Shown here: positions 51,685 through 60,900 of the stretch, piece after piece | How the letters are laid out: each line of letters opens with the position of its first letter | How positions within the stretch are numbered: the first letter of the stretch is position 1 | Assembly: GCF_003931875.1 (NCBI RefSeq) | Contig: NZ_CP034245.1 | Span: forward strand, 3,286,001-3,350,000 | Reading direction: 5' to 3' | DNA length: 64,000 nucleotides | Source: Microbacterium sp. 10M-3C3 | GTDB taxonomy: Bacteria > Actinomycetota > Actinomycetes > Actinomycetales > Microbacteriaceae | The notes under the pieces: generated by a model | Database searches by the model: none | Told to the model about the DNA's origin: nothing | What the model saw: the letters and a program-made list of their open reading frames with translations, nothing else | Made by a program: the position numbers and the translations under genes

Positions 51685-52449
51685 ATGCGAATCAGCGGAA
51701 ACACCATCTTCATCCCCGGGGCGACCAGCGGCATCGGGCTCGCCCTCGCCACGCGTCTCCACGACGCCGGCAACACCGTCATCGTCGGCGGCCGCCGGGA
51801 GGAGCTGCTCGCGGAGATCGCGGCGCAGCATCCGGGCATCGACACCGTGCGCATCGACACCACCGACGCCGACTCGATCGCCGCCGCCTCCGCCGACGTG
51901 CTCGCGCGGCATCCCGGGCTGAACGTCGTGATCGCCATGGCCGGCATCATGCGGGTCGAAAACTGGCCCGCCGGCGGCTTCCGGCACGACGCGGAGGACA
52001 TCGTCACGACGAACCTCCTCGGCCCCATCCGTCTGATCGACGTGTTCCTGCCGCATCTGCTGGCGCAGCCGGATGCGACGCTCATGACGGTCTCGTCGGG
52101 CCTCGCGTTCGTGCCGCTGCGGGTCACGCCGACGTACAACGCCACGAAGGCGGCCATCCACATGCTCAGCGAGACGCTGCGCCTCCAGCTGGCCGGCACG
52201 AGCGTGCGGGTCGTCGAACTCGAGCCGCCGTCGGTCGCGACCGACCTCATGCCCGGCCAGCGCGACAGCGACTTCGCGATGCCGCTCGACGCCTTCGCCG
52301 ACGAGGTCCTGACGATCCTGCGCGAGCGTCCCGACGTGACGGAGGTGCAGGTGGAGCGCGTGAAGTTCCTGCGGTATGCGGAGCAGCGCGGCGACTACCC
52401 CGACGTCGTCGCGACCCTCAACGCCGCCGACCCGCACGCCGCCGCCTGA
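51685..52449 (+). CDS. SDR oxidoreductase (DltE-like)
   Basis: 254 residues. Cofactor loop PGATSGIGLALA (11-22), catalytic Ser in VSSGLAFVP, Tyr/Lys in YNATKAAIHML. The sequence TVSSGLAFVPL and QLAGTSVRVVELEPP is typical of DltE-like short-chain dehydrogenases. ATG at 51685. Divergent from a MmyB regulator, a common pairing; substrate unknown. Confidence 0.9.
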   Translation: MRISGNTIFIPGATSGIGLALATRLHDAGNTVIVGGRREELLAEIAAQHPGIDTVRIDTTDADSIAAASADVLARHPGLNVVIAMAGIMRVENWPAGGFRHDAEDIVTTNLLGPIRLIDVFLPHLLAQPDATLMTVSSGLAFVPLRVTPTYNATKAAIHMLSETLRLQLAGTSVRVVELEPPSVATDLMPGQRDSDFAMPLDAFADEVLTILRERPDVTEVQVERVKFLRYAEQRGDYPDVVATLNAADPHAAA

Positions 52450-52476
52450 CACCCCGTCGCACCTCCGCTCGTCCCT

Positions 52477-52537
52477 GTTCGCTCGTCTGATATGCCGCCC
52501 CCGAGCCGCGGCGGAGGGCGATATACGCCGAGCGAAC
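52477..52537. repeat. Palindromic repeat, GTTCGCTCG family, copy 2
   Basis: Perfect 9-bp outer arms GTTCGCTCG (52477-52485) and CGAGCGAAC (52529-52537), inner GATATGCC/GGCGATAT arms. It sits between convergent SDR and alpha-glucosidase genes, so a bidirectional terminator is likely. Confidence 0.65.
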
Positions 52538-52547
52538 GGGGAGAGGA

Positions 52548-54353
52548 TCACGCGGGGGCGAGCCACACGGTCGACTCGCCGGGCACGCGCACCGCGGACG
52601 CGGCGGACTCGGACGCGGCGGACTCGGATGCGTCAGGCCCGGACGCGGCGGACTCGGATGCGTCAGGCCCGGACGCGGCGGGCCCCGACGCCTCACCTCC
52701 CGACGCCTCACCTCCCGACGCCGCATCCCCGGTCGCCAGCACCACGGCGCGACCCGCGGCTTCGAGGGTGTACGGCTCGGTACCGAAGTTGGTCACGACC
52801 TCCCAGCCGTTCGGGCGGACGTAGTGGAGCACGTCATCGCGGCCGGTCTCGAGCCAGTCGAGGCGCTCTTCGGCGAGGAGCGCGTGCCGCGCGGCGAGGG
52901 CCCGGCGGTACAGCGACAGCGTCGAGGCAGGGTCCTCCTCTTCCGCATCGACCGCGTACGAAGCGAACCAGTCCGGCTGCGGCAAGTGGGCGCCACCCGC
53001 GCCGAAGCCGAACGCCGGCGCGTGCACCCGCCACGGCAACGGCACGCGGCATCCGTCCCGCCCGATCTCCGCACCGCCGGAGCGGAAGAACGTCGGGTCC
53101 TGCCGCGCGTCCGCCTCGAGTCCGGCGACCTCCGGAAGCCCGAGCTCCTCGCCTTGGTACAGGTAGGTCGAGCCGGGCAGGCCGAGCACGAACGTCGTCG
53201 CCGCCCGCGCGCGGCGCAGGCCGCGCGCCACGTCGAGCCGGTCGGCCGGGCCGCCCGCGAGGAGCCACGCCGCGGCGCGCTGCGTCGGCCGGCCACCATC
53301 GGACGGGGCGGGGGCGAGGCCGTACCGCGTCGCGTGTCGCACGACGTCGTGGTTGGACAGCACCCACGTGCTCGACGAGCCCGACTGCGCGGCGAGCGCC
53401 AGGTTGTCGCTCACGATGCGCCGGAACGTCGGCCCGTCGAATTCCGCCTCGAGCAGGTCGAAGTTGAACGCCTGGCCGAGACTCTCGGGCCGCGCGTACA
53501 GGTGCACGCGCGACGAGTCCACCCACGCCTCGGCCACGGCGGTGCGCGGCGGGTCGTAGGAGTCGAACACGGCGCGCCACTCGGCGTACACCTCGTGCAC
53601 GTCGTCGCGGTCGACGAGCGGATGGTTGCCGTCGCGGGGGATGAGCTCCAGCTGGGCGCGCGAGGGGAGCGGCTCGGTCAGGTCCTTCGTCAGCATGTGA
53701 GCGACATCGATGCGGAACCCGTCGACTCCGCGGTCGGCCCAGAAGCGCAGCGTGCGCACGAAGTCGGCGCGCACGTCGGCGTTGTCCCAGTTGAGGTCAG
53801 GCTGCTCGCGCGCGAAGTTGTGGAGGTACCACTGCCCGTCGGCGACGCGCTCCCACGCCGATCCGCCGAACACCGACACCCAGTCGGTGGGCGGCTCCGA
53901 CCCGTCGGGGCCCGTGCCGTCGCGGAAGATGTACCGTTCGCGCGCGGGTGATCCCGGAACGGCCGCGAGGGCCTCCTGGAACCACGCGTGCCGGTCGGAC
54001 GTGTGATTGGGCACGATGTCCACCACCACGCGGATGCCGCGGGCGTGCAGCGCCGCCAGCATCTCGTCGAAGTCGGCGAGCGACCCCAGGCGCGGGTCGA
54101 CGTCGCGGTAGTCGGCGACGTCGTAGCCGCCGTCGGCGAGCTCGGACGGATAGAACGGGCTGAGCCACACCGCGTCCACCCCGAGCTCGCTCAGGTAGTC
54201 CGCGCGCGCGGTGACCCCCGGGATGTCACCGAGTCCGTCGCCGTTCGTGTCGGCGAAGCTGCGGGGGTAGACCTGGTAGACGACGGCCTGGCGCCACCAC
54301 GGCGGGGCCTGGTCGGCGGCATCGTCGCGGACGAGGGCGAGGGGGGTGGTCAC
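52548..54353 (-). CDS. GH13 alpha-glucosidase with a repetitive insert near its C-terminus
   Basis: 601 residues. The (beta/alpha)8 barrel carries the catalytic Asp216 (DGFRIDVAHML), acid Glu275 (AVAEAWVDS) and Asp336 (SNHDVVRHATR). DIVPNHTSDRHAWF and YQGEELGLPEV are typical of alpha-1,4 or alpha-1,6-glucosidases. Near residues 545-590, between strands of the C-terminal beta domain, is a low-complexity run built from the ten-residue unit AASGPDASES, encoded by two identical 30-bp repeats. GTG start at 54353. Downstream gene of the ABC operon, cytosolic; it cleaves the imported oligosaccharide. Confidence 0.92.
   Translation of the reverse strand: MTTPLALVRDDAADQAPPWWRQAVVYQVYPRSFADTNGDGLGDIPGVTARADYLSELGVDAVWLSPFYPSELADGGYDVADYRDVDPRLGSLADFDEMLAALHARGIRVVVDIVPNHTSDRHAWFQEALAAVPGSPARERYIFRDGTGPDGSEPPTDWVSVFGGSAWERVADGQWYLHNFAREQPDLNWDNADVRADFVRTLRFWADRGVDGFRIDVAHMLTKDLTEPLPSRAQLELIPRDGNHPLVDRDDVHEVYAEWRAVFDSYDPPRTAVAEAWVDSSRVHLYARPESLGQAFNFDLLEAEFDGPTFRRIVSDNLALAAQSGSSSTWVLSNHDVVRHATRYGLAPAPSDGGRPTQRAAAWLLAGGPADRLDVARGLRRARAATTFVLGLPGSTYLYQGEELGLPEVAGLEADARQDPTFFRSGGAEIGRDGCRVPLPWRVHAPAFGFGAGGAHLPQPDWFASYAVDAEEEDPASTLSLYRRALAARHALLAEERLDWLETGRDDVLHYVRPNGWEVVTNFGTEPYTLEAAGRAVVLATGDAASGGEASGGEASGPAASGPDASESAASGPDASESAASESAASAVRVPGESTVWLAPA
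52600..52722. repeat. Coding minisatellite (30-bp and 15-bp units)
   Basis: Two perfect 30-bp units (52621-52650 and 52651-52680) followed by two 15-bp units GACGCCTCACCTCCC (52687-52701 and 52702-52716). In frame with the GH13 gene (both units are multiples of 3), so copy changes alter only linker length. Confidence 0.85.
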
Positions 54354-54393
54354 GGAACGGGTCCTTTCTCGAACGGGTGGATGCCGCGTCAGC

Positions 54394-55308
54394 TCAGCCC
54401 TTGACGGCACCCTGCGTGACGCCCTCCATGACCCATCGCTGGGTGAACAGATAGGCGACGATCGCCGGGGCCATGGCCATGAGGTACGAGGCGAACGACA
54501 CGTTGTAGTTGTTGCTGAATTGCGTCTGGAACAAGTTCTGCCGCACCGGGAGGGTCTGCAGATCGGGGTCGGAGATGATGAGCGAGGGCATCATGAAGTC
54601 GTTCCACGCGTACAGGAACGCGAAGATGCCGACGGTCGCGCTCATGGGCGCCAGGAGCGGGAAGATCAGCCGCCAGAAGGTCTGCCACGTGCTGGCCCCG
54701 TCGATGCGCGCGCTCTCCTCCAGCTCGAGGGGGATCGAGCGCAGGAACGCCGTGAACAGCAGCACGCTGAAGCTCAGCTGGAACATCGTGGCCAGCAGCA
54801 CGACACCCACGGGGTTGTCGAGGCCGACGCGCCCGGTCAGCTGGATCTGGGGCAGCGCGACCACGGGGAACGGGATGAACATCGCGGCGAGAAGGTAGAA
54901 GAACGACCAACGGAACAGCCGCCGGTCCCAGTTGCGCACGATCGCGTACGACGCGAACGCCGCCAGGATGATCGTCGCGGCGACGGTGCCCGCGGTGACG
55001 AACAGCGAGATGGCCGCCCCGACGGGCAAGCGCGTGAGGTTCCATGCCTGCACGAACCCCTCGAAGCTGATCGGCGCCGGCAGGGAGAACGCGTTGCCGT
55101 CCACCGCCTGGCCGGTGGTCTTGAGAGCCATCGAGATCGTGACGTACAGCGGCAGGAGCACCGTCACGGCGCACAGCATGAGGATGATCGTCGTCGACCA
55201 CGAGATGCGCTCGCGGCGCATGCGCTGCGGACGGGCGGCCGGGGTGTCGTCGGCGCGCAGCTCGACGGCGTCGGCCTGCTCGAAGGCAAGTGCGGGCTGA
55301 GTGGTCAT
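54394..55308 (-). CDS. Sugar ABC transporter permease (MalG-like)
   Basis: 304 residues, six membrane segments and the EAA loop LEESARIDGASTWQTFWRLI that docks the ATPase. N-terminal 35 residues are cytosolic and acidic. It pairs with the next permease to form the sugar channel of a CUT1 importer. The ATPase subunit is not in the window; CUT1 systems often share one MsmK-like ATPase. ATG overlaps the partner permease stop. Confidence 0.93.
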   Translation of the reverse strand: MTTQPALAFEQADAVELRADDTPAARPQRMRRERISWSTTIILMLCAVTVLLPLYVTISMALKTTGQAVDGNAFSLPAPISFEGFVQAWNLTRLPVGAAISLFVTAGTVAATIILAAFASYAIVRNWDRRLFRWSFFYLLAAMFIPFPVVALPQIQLTGRVGLDNPVGVVLLATMFQLSFSVLLFTAFLRSIPLELEESARIDGASTWQTFWRLIFPLLAPMSATVGIFAFLYAWNDFMMPSLIISDPDLQTLPVRQNLFQTQFSNNYNVSFASYLMAMAPAIVAYLFTQRWVMEGVTQGAVKG

Positions 55309-56219
55309 GACAGGCGGTTCCTTCCGCGCGTGATCGACAGTTGCAGCAGCGAGATGACGATGGCCACGACGAAGAAGATCGTCGCGTTGGCCATCTGGTA
55401 GGCGTAGTCGCCGCCGTTGAAGCCCGTGATGATGCTCATCGCAACGCTGCGGGTCGCTGTGCCCGGCCCGCCGCCGGTGAGACCCACGATGATGTCGTAG
55501 GCGTTGAGGAAGCCCTTGAACCCGAGGATCACGTTGATGACGACGTATCCGGCCACGAGGGGCAGCGTGATCCGGAACAGCTGCTGGGTCTTGGATGCGC
55601 CGTCGAGGTCGGCCGCCTCGTACACGTCCCCCGGCACCGCGAGCAGGCCCGCGATGTAGATGAGGAGCGTGCCGGGGATCGCCTGCCATGCCGTGACGAT
55701 GACGATCGCCACCCACGCCAGGTCGGGGTTGGCCAGCAGACTCGTCGAGAGCACCGGGATCCCGAGGGCGCCGCCCGCCTCCGGGAGGGAGTTGGAGAAG
55801 AGGAAGTTGAAGACGTAGGCGATGATGATGCCGGAGATCACCATCGGGATGACGAAGATCGTCCGCAGCCCCGCCGTGAACCGGATGCGGGCGGTCAGCC
55901 CCACCGCGAGCAGGAAGCCGGCGACGTTCACGACCACGACGGTCGCGATCGAGAACCCGATCGTGAACAGGTAGCTCTGCAGGATCGCGGGGTCGCTGAA
56001 GAGCGCGATGTAGTTCGTCAGGCCGATGAAGCTCCAGTCGCCGATGCCGATCGAGTCGGTGAAGCTGAAGAAGATGCCGATGACGGCCGGCACCGTGATG
56101 GCGAGCGTGAACAGGATCAGGCTCGGCAGCAGGAAGAGGTAGTAGATCGGCTCGACGCGGCGGGTGCTGTGCCGGGCACGGGCGTTTCCGCCGGTGACGA
56201 TCGTCGTCGTGGTGGTCAC
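55305..56219 (-). CDS. Sugar ABC transporter permease (MalF-like)
   Basis: 304 residues, six membrane segments; EAA-loop VYEAADLDGASKTQQLFRIT. Its start overlaps the solute-binding protein gene by ATGA, and its stop overlaps the MalG-like gene, so all three are one transcript with the GH13 gene after it. Confidence 0.93.
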   Translation of the reverse strand: MTTTTTIVTGGNARARHSTRRVEPIYYLFLLPSLILFTLAITVPAVIGIFFSFTDSIGIGDWSFIGLTNYIALFSDPAILQSYLFTIGFSIATVVVVNVAGFLLAVGLTARIRFTAGLRTIFVIPMVISGIIIAYVFNFLFSNSLPEAGGALGIPVLSTSLLANPDLAWVAIVIVTAWQAIPGTLLIYIAGLLAVPGDVYEAADLDGASKTQQLFRITLPLVAGYVVINVILGFKGFLNAYDIIVGLTGGGPGTATRSVAMSIITGFNGGDYAYQMANATIFFVVAIVISLLQLSITRGRNRLS

Positions 56220-57499
56220 TGTCCGGGCTCCTTCGCCTGTGCGGTGGGCGCCGGCTGCCGGAAGGCCAGGCGCGCCCAGTCCTCGTCCATGGTGCGCAGC
56301 TGCGCCTCGGGGTCGGCGCCGAGCACCATGGCCTGCGCATAGTTGAAGACCGGGATCGTCTTGGGAACGAGCACCGACGGACCCTGGTAGATGCGGCCGC
56401 TGTCGTAGTACTCCTGCATGCCGGCCACGCGCGGGTCGTCGGGGGGCGCGGCATCCGTCGTCGGCGCGAAGCCGAGCTGCGACTGGTTGTACGCCTCGAT
56501 GATCTGCGGCTGGTACAGGTACTCGAGGAAGTCACGGGCGGCGTCCTTGTGCCGAGACGCGTCGGGGATCATGGCGGCGAGGTCCATGTTGACGCGCACC
56601 GCGAGGTCGTCGGGGTCGTCGGTCATCGGCAGCGGAAAGGTCCCGAGGTCGAGGTCGGGCGCGCTCTTGGCGATCTCGCTGAAGGCCCACGGCCCCTGCA
56701 GGTACATCGCGGCCTCGCCCTTGCCGAACGCGAGGTTGCCGTCGCCGTACGCGCGGCTGGCTGCATCCGCGTTGACGTCATCGCTCGCGAGCTCGAGCAT
56801 GCGCTGCAGCGGCTCGGCGAAGTCCTGCGCGAACGACACGGCCGATCCGCTGCCGACGTCGGCGCCTTCGGCGGCGAGCTCGTCGAAGAAGCCCTTCACG
56901 TCGAGCGAGCCGCCGATCGCGTAGTCGTACCAGCCCTGCCCGACGGTCCAGTCGTCCTTGAACGTCGCGTAGAACGGCGTGATACCGGCAGCCTTGAGCT
57001 TCTCGCACACTTCCTGCAGTTCGCTCCAGGTCGTCGGGATCTCGAGGCCGTTGGCGGCGAAGATCTCCTTGTTGTAGATCACCGACGCGGCCATGACGGA
57101 GTAGGGCAGCGCGCTCACGCGGCCCTCGCACGAGCCGTACTGGTCCATGAGCGGCTGGAGGTCTTCGCGCGTGCTGGCCGCGGCCTCGGTGCCCGACAGG
57201 TCGCTCAGGGCGCACCGCTGCACGAAGCGCGCGACCTCGTAGTTGTAGTTGGCGAGCATGATGTCGGGCGGATTGCCCCGCACGAAGCTCGCCGAGACGA
57301 CGTCGACGCCCGACGTGTCCATCTCCACGCGCACGCGGTCCTGCGACGCGTTGTAATCGGCGACGACGCCGTTCATGAACTCGAGCGCCTCGCGCTTGCT
57401 GAACGTGAAGCGGATCGTCTCGCGCCCGTCGGCGCTGCATCCGGCCAGGGCGGCTGCAGCGAGTCCGAGCGCGGCGATCACCGCCGCCGCCCGCCTCAT
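56216..57499 (-). CDS. Sugar-binding lipoprotein of ABC transporter
   Basis: 427 residues with lipobox LAGC (Cys21), family 1 extracellular solute-binding protein (TWSELQEVCEKLKAAGITPF, YLQGPWAFSEIA). It captures an oligosaccharide, probably an alpha-glucoside given the GH13 neighbour. An upstream ATG at 57523 is possible, but the 57499 start follows GCAGGACC and gives a normal signal peptide. First gene of the import operon, 80 bp downstream of an AT-rich operator. Confidence 0.93.
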   Translation of the reverse strand: MRRAAAVIAALGLAAAALAGCSADGRETIRFTFSKREALEFMNGVVADYNASQDRVRVEMDTSGVDVVSASFVRGNPPDIMLANYNYEVARFVQRCALSDLSGTEAAASTREDLQPLMDQYGSCEGRVSALPYSVMAASVIYNKEIFAANGLEIPTTWSELQEVCEKLKAAGITPFYATFKDDWTVGQGWYDYAIGGSLDVKGFFDELAAEGADVGSGSAVSFAQDFAEPLQRMLELASDDVNADAASRAYGDGNLAFGKGEAAMYLQGPWAFSEIAKSAPDLDLGTFPLPMTDDPDDLAVRVNMDLAAMIPDASRHKDAARDFLEYLYQPQIIEAYNQSQLGFAPTTDAAPPDDPRVAGMQEYYDSGRIYQGPSVLVPKTIPVFNYAQAMVLGADPEAQLRTMDEDWARLAFRQPAPTAQAKEPGQ

Positions 57500-57579
57500 G
57501 GTGGTCCTGCCTGTCGTGGGCACCGTCTCTCCGTTCGCTCCGTCGCGACCGCCGCTCCCGCCGGGCGGTAATCATCATC

Positions 57580-57606
57580 GATTAGATTTAACTATCCAAT
57601 TAACTT
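57580..57606. promoter_or_regulatory. AT-rich ROK operator region
   Basis: A rare AT-rich run in this GC-rich DNA with repeated AGTTAA half-sites on the minus strand (GATTAGATTTAACTATCCAA then TTAACTT). ROK repressors bind such sites; it lies between the divergent import operon and the ROK gene. Confidence 0.6.
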
Positions 57607-57651
57607 GGATGCCGCCAGTATCACACGCCCCGATCAGTAGGGTCAATAGCC

Positions 57652-58851
57652 GTGTCGAGTGCCTCGCCCTCCCCCGCCGCACGGCCGGCGAGCCTCGACG
57701 CCGTCTTCGCCCACGCGTGGCAGGCGGCGGAGTTCACCGCGAGCGATGTCATCGCCGTGACAGGGCTCACACGATCGACCGCGATCGACGCGATGGACAC
57801 CCTCGCCCGCGCGGGCCTGCTGCGCGAGCTGCCCAATGCCCGCCACGCGGGCGATTACCGCAAGGGCCGCCCCGCCCGCCGCTTCGCGCTCGCCGAGGAG
57901 GCGGGCGCGCTCGTCGGCATCGATGCCGGCAACGAGCACGTGACGGCGACGGTCGCCGACCTGCGCTCGCGGCCCCTCGCGACGCGTCGCCTGCGCCTGG
58001 AGCTCGACCGCGACGACGGACCCGCCCGTGCGGCGCTCGTCGCGGCCCTCGTCGACGACGTGCTCCGCGATGCCGGCCTCGCCCGCGCCGACGTGCTGTC
58101 GGTGTGCGCGGGCGTTCCGGCGCCCGTCGACCGGTCGGGCCGGTCGCCGCGGCATCCGACGGGATTCTGGGAACGCATGAACCCGGGCCTGGTCGACACG
58201 TTCGCGTGGGCGCCGCTCGTGCGCATCGCCAACGACGCGTCGCTCGCGGCCGTCGCCGAGGGGTCGATCGGGGCGGCCGTCGGCTGCCGCGATTACGTGA
58301 CGCTGCTCGCGGGGGCGCGGCTCGGGGCGGGCGTCGTGATCGACGGGCATCTGCTGCGCGGCGCGCACGGCGGCGTCGGCGAGATGGTCGCCTTCGCGCA
58401 CGTCCTCGGCGTCGGCACGGCCGACGGCCTGGGCGCGCGGGTGGGGGCGATCGTGGCCGACGTGCTGGCCGAGGGCGCCGCCGACTCGGCGCTCGCCGGC
58501 CTCGGTACTTCTGAGCGCGACGCGCCCGCCGTGCTCGCGCTCGCCGCGCGCGGTGACGCCGCGGCGCTCGAGGTGGCCGACCGGCTCGGGGCCGTGCTCG
58601 CCCGCATCGTGAGCGTGCTCGGGAGCATGTTCGATCCCGAGCGCGTGGTCGTGTCGGGCGCGATCGCGGCCGGCATGACCGACGTCGTCGCCGCCGCTCG
58701 GCGGGCGCTGCCGACCGACCTCGACCTGCCGGCTCCGACGATCGCGCTGTCCGATCTCGGGGCCGACGTGGTCGTGCGCGGCGCGGTCGCCGCGGCTGCC
58801 TCCCACGCCCGCGAGCGCGCGCTCGACGTCTGGACCTTCGCGCGCCCCTGA
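57652..58851 (+). CDS. ROK-family transcriptional regulator without the zinc motif
   Basis: 399 residues. N-terminal HTH (TASDVIAVTGLTRSTAIDAM) precedes a ROK kinase-like domain (LVGIDAGNEHVTATVADL, then LLAGARLGAGVVIDGHLLRG and HGGVGEMV). The usual ROK zinc signature CxCGxxGC is absent; the place reads AFAHVLGVGTADGL. Such proteins repress sugar genes until a sugar binds. It is divergent from the sugar importer, which it most likely controls. GTG start at 57652. Confidence 0.9.
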   Translation: MSSASPSPAARPASLDAVFAHAWQAAEFTASDVIAVTGLTRSTAIDAMDTLARAGLLRELPNARHAGDYRKGRPARRFALAEEAGALVGIDAGNEHVTATVADLRSRPLATRRLRLELDRDDGPARAALVAALVDDVLRDAGLARADVLSVCAGVPAPVDRSGRSPRHPTGFWERMNPGLVDTFAWAPLVRIANDASLAAVAEGSIGAAVGCRDYVTLLAGARLGAGVVIDGHLLRGAHGGVGEMVAFAHVLGVGTADGLGARVGAIVADVLAEGAADSALAGLGTSERDAPAVLALAARGDAAALEVADRLGAVLARIVSVLGSMFDPERVVVSGAIAAGMTDVVAAARRALPTDLDLPAPTIALSDLGADVVVRGAVAAAASHARERALDVWTFARP

Positions 58852-58913
58852 CCCGCCCCGCCGACTCAACCACGCCGCCGCCTGACCCGCTCGACCCCAA
58901 ACCGACTGCACGT

Positions 58914-58997
58914 ATTCAGGCGGGCGGCACGGGGCGGCACGGTCCCGCGGCGGAATTCCGCGGCCAGACGTGCGCACACGAGCCGCCCAGCCTGAAT
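58914..58997. repeat. Long palindrome with TTCAGGC arms
   Basis: ATTCAGGCGGGCGGC (58914-58928) pairs with GCCGCCCAGCCTGAAT (58982-58997); an inner palindrome CCGCGGCGGAATTCCGCGG sits between. It shares the TTCAGGC/GCCTGAA arms with the purB-end repeats. After the ROK gene, before the amidohydrolase gene. Confidence 0.6.
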
Positions 58998-59045
58998 TCG
59001 TGAGCCGGGGGGCGGCGCATCGAGCGCGTGCCTAGGGTGGAAGGC

Positions 59046-60284
59046 ATGGCTGACATCCTGGCGATCACCGGTGGTCACGTCGTCCCCGTCGTGGGCGACC
59101 CGATCGAAGGCGGCACCGTGGTCGCCGTCGACGGCGTCATCGCGGCAGTGGGCGCGGATGCGGCGATCCCCGACGGCGCCCGCGTCATCGACGTGCGCGG
59201 CAGCTGGGTGCTGCCCGGCTTCGTCGAGGCGCACGGCCACCTCGGCGTGCACGAGGACGGCGAGGGCTGGTCGGGCAACGACACGAACGAGATGACCGAC
59301 CCCAACGGCGCGCGCTTCCGCGCGCTCGACGGCATCGACATCGAGGAGGTCGGCTTCCGCGACGCCCTGCGCGGCGGCGTCACGACCGCCGTCATCAAGC
59401 CCGGCTCGGGCAACCCGATCGGCGGGCGCACCGTTGCGATCAAGACGTGGGGCGGGCGCACGGTCGACGAGCAGCTGCTGCGCTACGACGTGTCGGTCAA
59501 GTCCGCGCTCGGCGAGAACCCCAAGCGCGTGTACGGCGACAAGAAGCAGACCCCCTCGACGCGGCTGGGCGTGGCCGCGGTCATCCGCGAGGCGTTCGTG
59601 AAGGCACGCGGCTACGCCGAGAAGCGCGCGGCGGCCACGGCGAAGGGCGAGCCGTTCGAGCGCGACCTCACGAACGAGACGCTCGCCGCCGTGCTCGACG
59701 GCGACCTGCTGTGGGACCAGCACTGCCACCGCCACGACGACATCGCCACGGCCATCCGCATCGCGGAGGAGTTCGGCTACCGCCTCGTGGTCAACCACGG
59801 CACCGAGGGGCACAAGATCGCCGACGTGCTCGCCGAGAAGGGCATCCCCGTGATCTTCGGGCCGATGCTCACGTCGCGCTCGAAGGTCGAGCTGCGCGAC
59901 CGCGGCATCGGCAACCTCGCGCTCATCGCCGACGCCGGTGTCACCGTCGCCATCACGACCGACCACCCCGTCGTCCCGATCGACCAGCTGCGACTGCAGG
60001 CGATCCTCGCGGTGCGGGAGGGCCTGGATGCGACGACCGCGCTCGAGGCGCTGACCGTCAACCCGGCGGCGATCCTCCGCCTGGACGACCGCGTCGGCGC
60101 ACTGGAGGTCGGCCGCGACGCCGACATCGTGGTGTGGTCGGACGATCCGCTCGCGCTCGACTCGCGCGTCGAGCGCGCCTTCATCGTGGGTCGCGACGTC
60201 GTGGAGCCGACGGATGCCGACGACCCGACGCCGCGCGTCGTCGAGCGCTGGGAGCGCTTCGGGCGTTCGTCCTGGCGGGGGTGA
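59046..60284 (+). CDS. Amidohydrolase (imidazolonepropionase-like)
   Basis: 412 residues. Metal site HxH in GFVEAHGHLGVHED, then DQHCHRHDDI, VNHGTEGHK, and the final Asp in TTDHPVVP. The ALEALTVNPAAILRLDDRVG end is standard for the family. It hydrolyses a C-N bond in a cytosolic ring or amide substrate, unidentified. ATG chosen at 59046. The stop overlaps the GNAT gene (GTGA). Confidence 0.9.
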   Translation: MADILAITGGHVVPVVGDPIEGGTVVAVDGVIAAVGADAAIPDGARVIDVRGSWVLPGFVEAHGHLGVHEDGEGWSGNDTNEMTDPNGARFRALDGIDIEEVGFRDALRGGVTTAVIKPGSGNPIGGRTVAIKTWGGRTVDEQLLRYDVSVKSALGENPKRVYGDKKQTPSTRLGVAAVIREAFVKARGYAEKRAAATAKGEPFERDLTNETLAAVLDGDLLWDQHCHRHDDIATAIRIAEEFGYRLVVNHGTEGHKIADVLAEKGIPVIFGPMLTSRSKVELRDRGIGNLALIADAGVTVAITTDHPVVPIDQLRLQAILAVREGLDATTALEALTVNPAAILRLDDRVGALEVGRDADIVVWSDDPLALDSRVERAFIVGRDVVEPTDADDPTPRVVERWERFGRSSWRG

Positions 60285-60877
60285 GCGTGGTCTTCCGCGA
60301 CGACCTGCGGCCTCCCGGGGCCCTGCGCGGACCCGATTTCCTGTTGCGTCCGATCACGCTCGACGACGTCGAGCGCGATTTCGCGGCCGTCATCGCCAGC
60401 CGCGACGACCTGCGGCTGTGGGAGCAGTCGGGTTGGCCGGCCGACGACTTCACGGTCGAAGACAACCGGCGCGACGTCGCCGACCTCGTCGAGCGCCATA
60501 CGGCCGGGCGCGCGTTCACGTACGCGGTCACGGATGCGGACGACACCGATAACGTCGGCTGCGTCTACGTGTTCGCGAACGACGCCGGCTTCCTCGCGCG
60601 CGCCGAGCGCACCCCCCTCGGCGACGGGGCATGGGACGACCTGGACGCCCTCGTCTATTTCTGGGTGCGCACCGACCTCCGCCAGACCGGCCTCGACGCG
60701 CGCGTGCTCGCGGCGCTGCGTCCGTGGTTCGCGCGGGAGTGGTCGCTGTCGACGGTCGCGATCGTCGCGCACGAGTCCTTCAGCGCGCAGGTCGAACTGC
60801 TCTCCGCGGCGGGCATGCGGCCGGCGTTCGCGATCCGCGAGTCCGATAAGCCCGGCCGATTCCTCGCCTTCCGGTGA
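60281..60877 (+). CDS. GNAT-family N-acetyltransferase
   Basis: 198 residues with the GNAT fold: LLRPITLDDVERDF at the start, YAVTDADDTDNVGCVYVF, and a C-terminal AHESFSAQVELLSAAGMRPAF that fits the acetyl-CoA site region. The pyrophosphate loop (QxxGxG/A) is replaced by a variant (RQTGLDARVL). GTG start overlaps the amidohydrolase stop, so the pair may act on one pathway. Substrate unknown. Confidence 0.8.
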   Translation: MSVVFRDDLRPPGALRGPDFLLRPITLDDVERDFAAVIASRDDLRLWEQSGWPADDFTVEDNRRDVADLVERHTAGRAFTYAVTDADDTDNVGCVYVFANDAGFLARAERTPLGDGAWDDLDALVYFWVRTDLRQTGLDARVLAALRPWFAREWSLSTVAIVAHESFSAQVELLSAAGMRPAFAIRESDKPGRFLAFR

Positions 60878-60900
60878 TGCGCGGCCGCGCGAAGCGACGT

